The notes under the pieces are model-generated. The model had not been told where the DNA came from and did not search any database. It worked only from the letters and a program-made list of their open reading frames with translations. A DNA stretch of 64,000 nt from Schizochytrium sp. TIO01 (Eukaryota > Sar > Bigyra > Thraustochytrida > Thraustochytriidae): NCBI GenBank assembly GCA_004764695.1, contig SMSO01000032.1, positions 6,220,668-6,284,667 on the forward strand, given 5' to 3'. The position numbers and the translations under genes were made by a program. Of this stretch, positions 33,235 to 45,313 are shown piece by piece. Within the stretch, counting starts at the first letter, position 1, and each line of letters begins with the position of its first letter.

Positions 33235-34296
33235 TCATAGTGCCATCTCGTCTGAAAGAGGCCCAATAGTACACCGTCCAGAGCGCAAAAATTTGATAAG
33301 CACCCGGGTTTGTGATCCGTCCAGAAGCTTTACAATGACTTCTGAAGAGTTGATTGATTGAATTGCGCCCTGGATTTGCTCCTTGGAGATCTCCGTATAG
33401 CACACGACATCTTGGTCCTTTTCAAGAATATGCTCGTTATAGTAGAGAACACCATCCTCTACACGAACGCTCTGCTTCGCAATCTCGTCCTGTGAGAGAA
33501 ACTTCTCTGCACGTGACTTCCAATCACTTTGGATTGCGCGCAGATCGTCGTAAATATTGTCTTCTGTCATGAAAAAGTTCACGCCAAGGCTCTCCGATCC
33601 GTAGCCGCCAGGAGCGCTGACACGGGCAGGTGCAGCCTCCGAGGCTGAGTTCGCAGTTAAGATTGCGCCCTCATCAAGCTCCATACCCGTGGTCTCATCA
33701 GCGGTATCTTCTCCATCATGGTTGCCGCCTGCTTTTTTACCACGAAGTTTCCTTGAACTTGACCGTACCTCTTCTCCATGGCCTTCACGCAATACCTCCA
33801 GTCGCTTGATGGTGTCCTCAAGCTCACCTGCAACCTTTGCCTGGGCATCCTTGTAAGAATTTGCAAATGCATCATTGGCGGCTTTCATGTCAAATGAATA
33901 GAGCGCTTCTGCCTCCCTGATTCGCAAATCTCGCATGCGCTGGGCCTCATCGATGCTTTGCAGTTTACGGTGCTGAAGCATCTTCTCCTGCTCTTTCACA
34001 CGTTCGTGCGTCCCTGCACGCACTTGCTTGAGCTCTACGCGGAGATCCTCAATCTTACTTTGATAGAAGGCTTCGCTGTCCTGTGCTGCTTTATCTTCAT
34101 CATCCTCCTTGCCAGACGCGCTACCTTCGTCCTTGGACTCTTCGCTCTTGGAGCTAATGGCCTTGGTCTCGTCTTTTCCCTGCTCTTGATCTTGCTCCTT
34201 TTGCTCTTCAGGTTGCTTTTTTGATTCCTCTTCTACATTTTTCTTGCCATCTTCACCACCAGCCGTGGCATCCTTGGTGTTCTTCTCTTCCTCCAT
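33235..34296 (-). CDS. Sds3/SUDS3/BRMS1-like subunit of a Sin3 histone deacetylase complex
   Basis: Single exon, 353 residues, ATG at 34296. Residues 1-75 are highly charged Lys/Glu/Asp and probably disordered. Residues of about 78-175 form the Sds3-type coiled coil, with the telltale short link GTHERV after the first helix and a long heptad region (IREAEALYSFDMKAANDAF). After a basic stretch (about 181-190) and an acidic, Ala-rich linker, residues 240-343 match the C-terminal capping region of SUDS3/BRMS1: VEDGVLYYNEHI, then QSINSSEVIVKLLDGSQTRV. In yeast and animals this protein bridges Sin3 and the class I deacetylase to repress transcription, so a nuclear co-repressor role is expected. 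The family is recognised from pattern only; SUDS3 versus BRMS1 orthology cannot be decided here. Confidence 0.75.
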   Translation of the reverse strand: MEEEKNTKDATAGGEDGKKNVEEESKKQPEEQKEQDQEQGKDETKAISSKSEESKDEGSASGKEDDEDKAAQDSEAFYQSKIEDLRVELKQVRAGTHERVKEQEKMLQHRKLQSIDEAQRMRDLRIREAEALYSFDMKAANDAFANSYKDAQAKVAGELEDTIKRLEVLREGHGEEVRSSSRKLRGKKAGGNHDGEDTADETTGMELDEGAILTANSASEAAPARVSAPGGYGSESLGVNFFMTEDNIYDDLRAIQSDWKSRAEKFLSQDEIAKQSVRVEDGVLYYNEHILEKDQDVVCYTEISKEQIQGAIQSINSSEVIVKLLDGSQTRVLIKFLRSGRCTIGPLSDEMAL

Positions 34297-36351
34297 CTTA
34301 CAACCTTAGAACCTAGCAAGTCCTGCTAAGCCTACTTTACTTCTATTACACCTCCGTCACAAGAAGAGTTCGTACAATGGGCAGGCAACTATGGGCTCTA
34401 TAGTTATCAGGCTCAAAACCTACTTCAAGCTGCGGAAGAGTCCTTGGATGCTGTTTGTCTCTCTCTCTCCCTCTCTGTTACAGGTGTATTTGATAAGGAA
34501 CAAAGAGAAAGACACTATTAAAGTTATATGACGATATGGCGCTCACAGAAAGCCAAACGAGAGCTGAGATGATCTTGTGCGAAGCCTGTCTCTAAATTGG
34601 CAGCTCTTTATAGAGCTCCTGGTCGAGCTATCGCCAAACGCAATCTGCGTTCGATATGACTCAGTGCTGCGGCACGGGCTGTGCTTCGACCGAGAGGTAG
34701 TCCAAACAAACGAAGTGACAGGCAGAAGGTCAGCAACTGGCGTCAGATCTGCGGATGCGAAGCCAATTGCTCCCTGGTGACACTAAAAACGTACACCTGC
34801 GACTGTCTAAAGCCAGCAGGATCTGCCACGCCTCTCACCGCCCCGATTCCCACTGCTGCCTCTCGATGCTCGCAGAAGACCCAATCCTCGGTATGGTGTC
34901 TCGCTCGCTCGCTTTCAAGCCAAAGTCTCTGTGCTTTATTCTCTGCTTACCTACTTCTACGTACTGCTATCTACGTATAACTACGCTTCTAGCCCTTGTG
35001 TTAACCTGCCATAGCTAAGTCCTATGTAGGCTTATAAGTGGCTTATATGAGAAAGGGTCTATCGTTTGCGTGCACGATAAGTTTTTCCCGCCAATGCTGC
35101 TACGTGTAGTGGGAACTACCTACCTTCCTACTTTGCTAGCTAGACTATCATGGGCCGAGCAATCGCTCAGATTGAGCATATGCGCTCTGATCAGCCAGTC
35201 AGATGCTGGTCCTATATATCTTTAACTTTGGGTAAAAATCCGAGTTGCAACATTTATATATCTACAAATGTTGGCATGCTCGAGGGATAATTGTAAGCTA
35301 AAAGGAAGTTCCACACGAACCCTTGGCGGGCGGGGGAGGCCATGACACGTTCAAGATCAGTTTTAGATAGGAACTGCGTGAAGGTTTCTTTTACATTCGT
35401 CATTGCAGAATTAACATCATTTGAGGTGCATGATACTTGCAGCAGAGTGATTTGCTGAAATATGCAGTGCTGACACGAATAAGGGATTCCGTTCATAGTT
35501 TGAGTGGCATTAATAATGTAGACCATTTTAAAAGCAGGGCACTGGTATGTATTGAAAGGATAGGTTGGCAAGATTTCCAAGATTTTATTAGCGAAGATTG
35601 AGATGTAATGACAACTTCAAATGATGGACATACATAAAAAAAAGAGACAACATGTTGAGGTACGGCTCCGCTTTTCAATAAAAAGTACTACGTAATCATT
35701 TGTCAACGTGTCGACGTAAATAGAAGTCGAAAGTATACCAAATTCCAACTTGAGTACAGATAATCCTCATTACCATCGCAGGATCGGTCATGTACGTTTT
35801 CACCTCGAAAGTGTCTACTTCTACTATTTTGCGTAAGGCGCTTGATGTCTTTTAACGACATCCTCTGGGAAGGTACCGAGTCACTATTCTAGATAATGTT
35901 TCTATTTTTTTCAATCCCTGATGAGCAGCTACTCATGAAAGGCCTATGCATTATGGTCCGCCATTGTTTCAATTTCTCATCGTAGTACTTCCCACCTCCA
36001 TGGCTTTGAAGCCTTGGTTTCCAGCCCAATCTTGCTCTTCCTCACATTCCAGCTTTGCCACGCTCATTTCCATCGTCAACACGGTCTTCACAGCTCCCAC
36101 CAAGGAGGTCTCTATGGTCCAGTCTTGCTTCTCAGCGTGACATACTTGTTTGGACATGCTTCTGCTGGTGGCATACTTTGCACCATCGTTATTCACATCT
36201 CTCCACAATTAGGTCCAAACTGGGATCGCCTGAACTTCCCTACTTCAAGTCGTGTCTTCACGAGCCCTTCTCCTCCTCCTCACAGTCGCTTGGCCCCAAC
36301 GCGTCATCATCACTCCTGACCTACTCGCACTACAACTACAATCTGCAATGC
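34297..36351. other. Intergenic, no supported gene
   Basis: A CT-rich leader area upstream of the Sds3-like gene (34297-34500), then mixed sequence with short ORFs only. TACCTAC motifs occur near 35110. No RNA gene or mobile element was seen. Confidence 0.45.
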
Positions 36352-36514
36352 ATGTATGTATGTATGTATGTATGTATGTATGTATGTATGTATGTATGTA
36401 TGTATGTATGTATGTATGTATGTATGTATGTATGTATGTATGTATGTATGTATGTATGTATGTATGTATGTATGTATGTATGTATGTATGTATGTATGTA
36501 TGTATGTATGTATG

Positions 36515-36545
<31 letters not shown>

Positions 36546-36555
36546 GTATGTATGT
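36352..36555. repeat. (ATGT)n microsatellite, about 51 copies
   Basis: About 204 bases of almost perfect ATGT, with a single interruption (TGTAAGTATG) near its right end. Both strands are open across it in several frames (MYVC or HTYI repeats), which makes artificial ORFs. Confidence 0.97.
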
Positions 36556-39419
36556 TCCAACCTACCCGCAAAATCCAGCAAAATCCAGGTTCGCAGCTTC
36601 TCCACCTTTGCTCAATTCTTTTCAAAGTCCCAAAATAAGCTCCAAGCTCGTCTACCTTAGTCTCAAGCTTCCGTGCACGAGTCTTTTCCAGTCGTTCCTT
36701 CACTCCCGCCATCTCCTCATTCCACGCTACCTTGAAATTCCGTCTGTCTTGCTGCCAAAGCAAAGTGCCCTATTCTTCGCTCGTCGCCCTCCTTCGTCCC
36801 AAACCTGTCCGTTACGACCTTCTCTTGCCCCGCAGTCCAAAACCCCTCCCTCACGCAAACACTGCAACTCATCAGTGGCAGTGGGGATCGCCGGCCCCCT
36901 CACTGACCCTCGCCCCTCAAATCTGGCCAGAATCAGGTGCGGGGGGACACTAATGGCTAGTCTCAGTGTGGACTACTCCATGGTGTCCTTTGGCCCTCTC
37001 GTTCCTGCTGTGCATCTTGGTTCCCAGAGGTGCATTGTAGACCTCTGAGTGCCTCTGGGGTAAAACTTTCTGAATGCCGCCTTGTCTGGGGACGAGTTCT
37101 TACGCGGTTTAAGAAAGAATGAGGGTATCAGGGAACTCGTTAATAATCTGTGGCTGGCGGCGGACTGCAAAAAGAAGAAGAGAAAAGAAAGAAGAAGAAG
37201 GAGAGGCCTACGAGGCCTCGGCTTGAGAAACCACGATAGAAAGCGGAGCTCTGGCTGGTCAGGGAGGCAAGAAGCCGCGAAGATAAGCTATGGAAGACAG
37301 AGCTTGGGCCAGGCCTGCAGGCCCAGAGACCGTAGCGATCGCTTGTGAAGCTGGGTGCTTCAACGTGAACTTGGCGGCTTGTGAAAGTCTGTAATCCCAG
37401 AGACGCTCGCGGGACCGCTTAGATGCGTCTCCACTAAAATTTACCAATAGCGGAGTCTTTTATTGAAAGGACTATAACAACTTTTTCTCATCCTCTTTCT
37501 TTTAAGTGTAAAAGTAATTATTTATATAGCCTATGTCATCGATATTATTTTGGTTTAAAATATTTTGTTGTTTAATTTAAAGAGTTCTTGGGATTATTAT
37601 TTCCTCCGTAGCCATATCCCTATATTGTTGGAATGTTTCTTCTAACGCATGTTCAGTTTTTCATCATCAAAGCTGCCTTTTTTAAAATTAAAACCAAACT
37701 AATAAAATTAACATTAATTATCGTAAACAAACAAAAAACCAAAATCAGCGCTAATCTCCATCCTCATCGACCCTGCTGCAGCCAGGATGCGGCTTCTCTT
37801 GCAGAGGGCGTCGAAGCTGAAGACTTCTAATCGACTTCCTCTGCTTCTTCTTTCCTCAAGCCTTTTCTTTCTCTCCTATCGCTGGAGACCCCAAAGAGCA
37901 TGCAATCGAAGCCAATTCATAACTCTTCGACTGACTGACTGACTGCCCTTTTCTTTTCGTTCTTTGGCGTCTCTTTCTTCTTCTTCTTCTTCCTCTTTAT
38001 CGCTATCCGGTCCTATCCTTTCTTTCTCGGTGGCGGCAGCGCTGTTCTTGGCTAATTAAGCTTTCAGGGGGAGGACTGACTTGCTGAGTGCGTGAGTGAG
38101 TGAGTGAGTGAATGACTGCGTGGGAGGTTTTAAGACAGCGACAACGACGAAGAAGAAGAGCAGCAAAGAGAGGGAAGCGATTCCATCAAAGGTCACGAAT
38201 ATGGTGCTGTGTGTTGCCTGATCTGATCGTTTGTAACTCTGCTCTGCCCAGCTTGGTTTCCTTTGCGTGCTATGCTATGCAATGCTATATATGTTCTTTC
38301 TTTCTTATTATTTTGATCGCAAAGATTTCCTATAGTGCTTAGGAATAATGCCTTTAGTTTTATTTCTTTCATACTATGTAGTAAGAAATTAAAAATAGAG
38401 ACCCTCTCAAAGCAAGGCCGGGATCGCAGTTTTGCGCAAAGTGCGGAATTCTCAGCCCAACCCCCGCGAGATTGCCGCTGTTTCTGGCCTGCCGCTGTTC
38501 GATCTTTTTGCCCGCCGCATGCACGCACTCCAAGGCAACCAAAGAATCAATCATCACCAGTCCTCAACATCGCTGCTGTGTTCACCACGCAAAAAGCCCC
38601 AAGCTGGGAACCGGGCACGTATGTATTCGTTTTCGGTGCTTCAGGTGCAATTGCAATTGTGTTTCGAAAACCCGATGATATTATAGGCCTCTCTCTAATT
38701 GGCGCCCCATTTTGTATAGACAAAGGCTTTATACGCTGTTCTCATAGGCATATCATATCACGCTCGTGAGAATTCGTCGTCCTACATTGATCTGATTTGA
38801 TTGCGACTTATTACACGCAGACTTCAGATTGTCGGCAGATTATATCAACCCTTCTCCCTGTTATGCGTGCAAGTCGAATCCTGCTTCAGGCTGGAGAACC
38901 CGGACGAAGATGACGCAGAAGAGGAGGGTGGCGCAGCTTAAACTCAAGTCGGTCGTGCTTCGCCAAAGCAACAGTCATTCTGCCCAAAACCACTCTCGTG
39001 TTTTCCTGATAAAGTCAGGGCGTTTTCATAATGTTGTAATCTAATGTGAAGAGCTTCTTCTTCACGGCTTCCAAAGTTCAAAGCAATTGAAAAGCATTGC
39101 AGATAGATCGATACATAGATACCCCGGATCATTTCGGAGTTATTCATGCTGTGACATCATTTCAGTAATTTGTTTAGCCCAAATAAAACCAACAAATACC
39201 ATAAACGACTTTCTTATCGAAGCAGCAACAAAATCGGAAAAAGCGACTTGGAAAGAAAGAATGCCCAAAAAGACGCCTCTTGATTGCTTTTCCATTTCCA
39301 TCTTTTAATCCATATTCTCAAAACCAAAAAGAAAAGAAAAAGAAAATGAAAAAGAAAAAGAAAAAAGAAAAGAAAGATTTGAAAAAAGAAGTCAATAAAC
39401 AAAAGATTAATAAATAAAT
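36556..39419. other. Intergenic, no supported gene
   Basis: CT-rich after the microsatellite, then mixed. TTC-rich (about 37976-38000) and GTGA (about 38089-38112) tracts, AG-rich DNA at 39314-39395, and a locally GC-rich patch at 38400-38530. ORFs on both strands overlap each other and look non-coding. Confidence 0.45.
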
Positions 39420-40500
39420 TCAGAACCTCTTCTTCTTTGGGCCATTCATCGAACAATGCACAGAAGGTCCTTGCGCAGAGGAAGCGAGGCCTCCTCCGAC
39501 GCCCTGCGGACACGCCATGCCGCTGATCAGCTGGCGATCAGGCCCGGACCCGTCGCCGCCCCCCCTCGTCCATCGCCTCTCGCGTGTGGCGCCCGCCCTT
39601 CGAGGTTTCCTTCGCAGGCCTTCGTTCTTCTTCTTCTTTAGTAGTACTGTAATACGAGGATTCAAACCTTCGCCAATATGGCCAAACGAAGCGAGATAGG
39701 TCCATCCACCGGCACGCCGGAGCCAAGCGCAGGCGCGGCGCCCTGGCCACGGCGGCGGGACTCCACGACGCCCCCAGCAAGCAAGAGCCGCGTCTGCGGC
39801 GCGAGCCTTCGCTCGGCCTCAGTCGATTTCCTGATCGATCGGTATCATCAAATTTCAAATTACCAGCGCCGCTCGTGGGACGCTCTGCCCGCGTCCCTAG
39901 CCTTCGTATAGCACAAAGACTAGGACTCGTGGGCGAGGAGCAGGCTGCCAAAACGAGGACGAGTTTCCGCGAACCTGGCCGACAATTGGGCCCTCGAGAC
40001 CTCGCGCAGGAGGGCGCGGAGAGGGCGAGGGCGCGGAGAGGGGCCCGGAAGCACGCCTTGCCCTTCGCCAGCTCGCGCTCGCTGCGGCGGGTACCGCGGT
40101 TTGCGGCGGGGCCGAAAGTCTCGCCTGCGAGATGCAGGGATGCATGTGGGATGCCGTGCGGCTAGGTGGTCTCCGCGAGCAGCCCGTCGAAGGAAGCGAA
40201 GGATGCGGTGAGCGGTGGAGGAGGAGGGGTTCAAGGTGCGGAGCGAGGCAGTTCCAGAGCTCACCTCCAGCCTTGGCTTCAGCATCGGCGGCGTTGGGGC
40301 AAGCAAGATCTTGGAATTCGACCCAAGAAATCGGTCCCATGGATGCGTATAAATGTAGGTACAAATCATGCGCAGGTACCTACCCACCTACAAAACTGGC
40401 TGGTGTCTGTTTATTCATTCCAAGCTGCTGTCGTGAGTCGCGATCTTCTCAAGGCCGAGCCGAGCTGAGTTGAGCTGAGCCAAGCCGAGCCGTTCCGCTC
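39420..40500. other. GC-rich island with mutually overlapping ORFs
   Basis: About 1.1 kb, much richer in G/C and CpG than its surroundings. Several ORFs of 110-155 codons are open on both strands, as expected from GC-rich DNA with few stops; none shows a domain or consistent coding composition. It could be a promoter/leader island or an exon of an unidentified gene. It contains the short AATTTCAAAT element at 39850-39865. Confidence 0.35.
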
Positions 40501-42940
40501 TTCGATGCTTCTCGTGATCTCCGTGGACAACCTCGAGCTGACGAAGCTGGCCTTTGGATTGGTCCATTCATCCATTCTGTTTGTTTGCTTGCTTGCTAGC
40601 TCTTCAATCGCATTGCTCTTCAATCGAAGTCTGCGGACTTGCGTTCATTCGTGCGCAGTTTCACCATATTCAATCTCGCTCGGAGTGCTTGAGTTCGCCC
40701 TACATTCTAAAGCCAAAGGCGGCGCCTGCGATGCAGTGTTTGTGTGCACGATTATGACCGTGGGCATGGCCGTCGTCATCGGAGTCTCCTTCTCTCTCTC
40801 TCAACCCACGGAGTTCTTGGGTCCCAAGAATCATTTCGAATCCCAAGAATGAATGATTCAAAAACAGCCTTTTCTTTTAAAACATGGAAGAAACTTGAAA
40901 GAAAACAAACAGGCAAACAAACAAATAAATAAATATACAAACAAAATGATAAATAAGAGAGAAAGAAAGTGCTGCAGCAGAGCTAACTAGGGCGAGTAGT
41001 AGGCCCTAGCTAGCTACTTTGTTAATGAAAGGGTAGCAGAATTAAGGCGTAGGAATGACCGAGACAAGATCGTCTTGTGTTTCTTTGTTTACAGCTCTTG
41101 TTTGCCTGTTTACCTGTTCACCAAGCAGAGGTTTATGAACGAATGGACCCTCCATACGCGATGACGGCGAGACGAAATGAGATCAGCTCCGACGAACAGC
41201 GCATCGTTTCAGTCAAAGGCCGCGTCATGGGAGCCATAACAGCGAGAGCCGCAGGAAATTCAAGGTAGTCAGGAGGTTGGCTATTATGATCGATTGCAAA
41301 TTCGTTTCGGTTCGAGTGGAAACTCAATTGTTCCTGATCGACACTTCTTTTCTCTTAAAATCACTCTATATTCTAAGACAGACGGCCGCTTAAAAAGGAG
41401 CAACAGAAACAGGTTGTGGCGGCGCTCTCGGATTTCTGTTACTCTGGCCAGGCTGCTCTTGCTGCTTCTGATGAAGTAACTCCCTCGTTGGCTCTCTTTG
41501 CACTGCCTTGGCTTTGCTGTTGCCTTGGCTTTGTACAGAGAGCGGCGGGTTTTGTATCGTGCGTGTGGCGCCGCAGCTCGACTCATGAGTGATCCTGCTA
41601 GATCGTCCTGATCGTTCAGATGCAGGCAGTGAGATCATCCATGGCTTGAAAGTCTGGGATCATGAATTCTTAGCCATCTAAGAATTACATACCAAGAGCT
41701 AGCTTGAAACAAAAGGATACGGTGGACCAGAGAAGAAGTTCTTGAAACTAGCAATAAATGCTGTAGTAGACCCACTCACTTTTATAAAACCTTGTTCGTC
41801 TGACTTTTTGCTTCTGTTTTTGCTTTCCACCCATTCACCTTCTGCCGCCGTGATTATGATAACCACGGTGTAAAACGAGATGCTGACACTATTGATAAAG
41901 CAAACTATAATTTATATGTATGCTAATTATGAAAATGCATGTATCAAGATGTGCGTCATGATGCCCAAAATAAATCCCTGGGCCCCTTCGAAGCCACAAT
42001 TGAAGCTAGTCTGCCCGAGTGCACAGGATACATGATCTGAGTTTTGCAGCTGCTCCTGCTTCGCATCAAATCTTCGATTCGACCACGGTCATCAACAATC
42101 ATGATGAGTGGAATCATGATCCGTGGCTGGCCTCCGCCGTTCCTGGCGCAACGTTCCCAAAGCAATTGCAATCATTCCCTGTCTTGGGCTGGCCACATCT
42201 CGATGGGTCACTGTAGAAACCAGGCGCCTGTGACCTCATCGACGTCGCTGTGACGCTCCACTCACGTTCGAGGGAGAACTTCCTTTCGTACCCTCTGCAA
42301 CTCTCACAGTACCCCCATTTTACATTGCGATGGGCCTCGTTTCCGCCTCTTCCTTTCCCTGCTGTCTTCTTCCTCTTATCTCCGTCTTGGAGCTCTGTTC
42401 GCTTCCATGATCATTCCAATTCATTAAAAACGCAGACTTATTTCCTAAAAAGAAAACGAAGAAGTTTGCATTTTTCATTAGTCGAGAATTCCAACACAAA
42501 GATTGTTTGTCGTCCTTGTTAAACGATAGGAAGGGTGGCCACGAATGATATGGCATGATATCATATCACATGACATGATATATGATATCATATCCTGAGG
42601 ATGATATCCAGCGGCTGCGTGAGTATCCAAGCTCGCGTCTAATCCAAATCAACAAGAAACCAAGCAACTCTAGCTGCATGTCTGTTATTCCTCTCTCTCC
42701 GTGCAGCTCCAGAGGGAATACATTCGTCTTTTTTATATCGACGCTTCAAGCCAGGACGGCGAGGGAGAAAGAAGCTCGTTAAGCAAGCACGGCTGAAGTC
42801 AAGTTTCTTTCCTATAGTATAGTATAGATGCTACCTATTATATACCTGGCTCGCTAGCTATGACTATCATCGGAAAATCAACGCGATCTTTTGAGTCCGC
42901 TTTGGAACACGCAAATAGAACGAAGAGAACAGAGCCCAGG

Positions 42941-43002
42941 GGAAGAGGAGAGAGGGAGAGAGGGAGAGAGAGGGAGAGAGAGGGAGAGAGAGGGAGAGAG
43001 GG
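42941..43002. repeat. Tandem 10-mer AGGGAGAGAG
   Basis: About five near-perfect copies of AGGGAGAGAG inside a longer purine tract. Confidence 0.9.
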
Positions 43003-43990
43003 TGTGTACCGGACCTGTGAGGGGACGAACAGAGTGAGTCCAACGCCGCAAACTCGTTCAATAAAAACTCGAGCATACCCCCCTGCTGGTCCGACCCAAT
43101 CAGTTTTCCTTCGATGTATCTATCTATGTATCTATGTATCTGTCTCTCTTGTTTTTGGCTTCTAGTTTGACTTGGCTCTTGCTGCCTCGCCTACGAGAAA
43201 GAAGGAGGCCGTGATATGCAGGCTCTGGACAGGCGTCTAGAGGAGAAGGAGGCCTTCGGAGCACGGCCCGCAGCGGCCTCTTGCGGAGTACTGACTGCGT
43301 TTAAATGGTTTCTTCTTTTCTTTGGGCGTTTTTTATTCTTTCTCTTAATTTATTCTTTTCTTTTCTTTATTTTAAAGATAAAAAGTAATTCGTCATGTGT
43401 TTTCTCTTCAATTCGTTTCCCCTCCTCCTGTGTAGTGAAGAAGAAGAAGAAGAGACGGCATGTCTATTTTATTTATGTCTCATTATTATAAAATTAAAAA
43501 TTGATTTTAAAAATTGATTTTAAAAGAAGAGGCTTTTCTTTTCTCTTATAATCAAGTTGGAATGCGTATCGGGTCAATAGGAAAACTAAGATACAGATTA
43601 AAGATCGCCTTGTTCAAGACCATCACAGTCTCACAATCAAACTATCACAGTAACGACAGCAAGCTTATTAGATTCCAGTGTCCTTTTCGTCAAGTAAACC
43701 ACAGCAGCATCTTCGCTCACGATCATCATCACCTCTAAAAGTTCTGGCGCAGTCTTGTGCCCGTGCGGTCATGTCCACCATGCGAGTTTGTTTCTCTTGG
43801 TTGGGACTCCTCGCTTGCATCCTCGAATTTCACATCTCGGCTCCAGCCCTCGATGGTGTTTTCTCGATGACGCATCTTCGCTCAAGTCCCCGCCGGCGAG
43901 CGCCTCTATAGATAGCCTCAAGGCGTCCAGAGCAAAGCCCACCACCATTGCTACTGCTGATGACCACGAAAGAAGTTCATCTATGTATGT

Positions 43991-44086
<96 letters not shown>
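43991..44086. repeat. (AGC)32 trinucleotide tract
   Basis: 96 bases of uninterrupted AGC/CAG/GCA. Both strands have an open frame reading poly-alanine across it (plus 43755-44159 and minus 43769-44152), but neither flank looks coding. Confidence 0.97.
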
Positions 44087-44087
<1 letters not shown>

Positions 44088-44744
44088 CAAGTATCCATAG
44101 CTGTCTCGCGCTTGGATTTCAGGATGAACTTCAAGACTCGACGACCGACCATGTGTTAGATTAAAGATGACCCAGGGAGATGCAAAGAGCGGCGCTCTCG
44201 AGTCTCGACTTCGAGGGGACCCTTCTGATCCGGCACTTGCCGCCTACCTACCGCTCACACACAGCCTTCGCAGAGCAGAGCGAGCTCCGTTGGCTCCATC
44301 TTCAGCCTCAGACGACAGCGACTTGGTTTCTTCCACGCCCCGCGCTGCTGTCAACGATTGATGCTCTGTATCCGCGCTTTCCCTGTCCCTTTCAGCCTCT
44401 CCTTCACTTCACTTTTAACAATTAACGTAAGAATCGCCAAGAAAAGAGGGTTTTGAAATTTGAAATTTGAAATTCGCAAAACGTGGAGAAACAGGGATCG
44501 CAGCCGATTCGAACAGCTTGGCGGCGCGGGAGAAGCCGGCTGGCGGCCAGGAAAGCAAGGCGCGCCTGCCCGGCCTCTCGCTGTCCGTCCTCCTTCGCCC
44601 GGCTCTGCTTCGAACGGTACGGCGATCAGCACGTACACACACATAAAACCAAAACCAGCCCTTTCAAGAGACTAAGAAGAAGTTAGCGGTATCCTGGAGC
44701 GCCATCTTTTCGCAGACGAAGCGATCACATCCTTCGCGCTCGCG

Positions 44745-45257
44745 ATGGGCTGCTGCGGAGAGCGCGGCAGAGCTAGCTGTAGCCCGCCCTCGGAGCCGCT
44801 CCCGGGCTGCCTCGAGGCAGAGGAGTCGCTGGAGAAGGTGCTCAAAGATCGAGGGGTCGAGGGAGTGAGGAGGGTTGAGGAACGAGTGACAAATCCTCCT
44901 CTGGTTTGTGCCGCCGCTCAGCTAGGCCCCAAATTCCGCGCAAATTTGCAGACCCGCCGCCGTCAGCCGCGCACCGCGCGAAGAGGCAGCCTGCCGAGCC
45001 TCGCCGAGCCAAGCCTAGCCGCGCCTGGCCGCGATGCCACCGCGCTTGCCATCGATCGCGGTTCTGTCGAGCGGTCCTCTTCGATCGAAGGCGCCACGAA
45101 TTTCAAATCGAAATTCGCCTTTCTCTGTTTGCTCTTTCTTCTTATTAGTCCTATGCCTTTTATCAATGCTATCAATGCCATCGAAGCACAAAAGCGCCTC
45201 TCTGCGAGTGCTAGCGGCCTCTTATCCATTCGCCTAGGGGTCAGTCCCTACTGCTGA
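44745..45257 (+). CDS. Doubtful ORF beginning MGCC (possible acylated N-terminus)
   Basis: An ATG at 44745 opens 170 codons in GC-rich DNA. The start MGCCGERG fits an N-myristoylation glycine with adjacent palmitoylatable cysteines, and residues 24-50 (GCLEAEESLEKVLKDRGVEG) look helical and coding-like. A GTGAGG donor-like site near 44861 could end the exon there. The rest is Arg/Ala/Pro-rich and then hydrophobic, more like random GC-rich then AT-rich DNA. No family recognised; if real, only the first 40 or so residues are likely to be coding here. Confidence 0.22.
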   Translation: MGCCGERGRASCSPPSEPLPGCLEAEESLEKVLKDRGVEGVRRVEERVTNPPLVCAAAQLGPKFRANLQTRRRQPRTARRGSLPSLAEPSLAAPGRDATALAIDRGSVERSSSIEGATNFKSKFAFLCLLFLLISPMPFINAINAIEAQKRLSASASGLLSIRLGVSPYC

Positions 45258-45281
45258 TCCGCTTTCTATCTATCTTTCAAG

Positions 45282-45282
45282 T

Positions 45283-45313
<31 letters not shown>
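45282..45313. repeat. (TTTC)n microsatellite
   Basis: About seven to eight perfect TTTC units. Confidence 0.9.

Larger units (their letters stand above)
40501..44744. other. Repeat-rich intergenic tract
   Basis: No supported gene. It holds (AAAC/AAAT) near 40900-40935, a cluster of GATATC/CATGATATC palindromes at 42547-42600, a 10-mer purine array (42941-43002), a large AGC tract (43991-44086) and a TGAAATT triplicate near 44450-44475. Confidence 0.45.

Noticed and set aside
36055-37048. Long ORFs on both strands through the ATGT array
   Set aside because: They consist of MYVC or HTYI repeats created by a tetranucleotide microsatellite; flanks are not coding.
39538-40387. Several 110-155-codon ORFs in the GC-rich island
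   Set aside because: They overlap on both strands in several frames, have Arg/Pro/Ala composition and no motif; expected from low stop frequency in GC-rich DNA.
43755-44159. Poly-alanine ORFs on both strands
   Set aside because: Produced by the AGC tract; flanking translation has no protein-like character and no domain.
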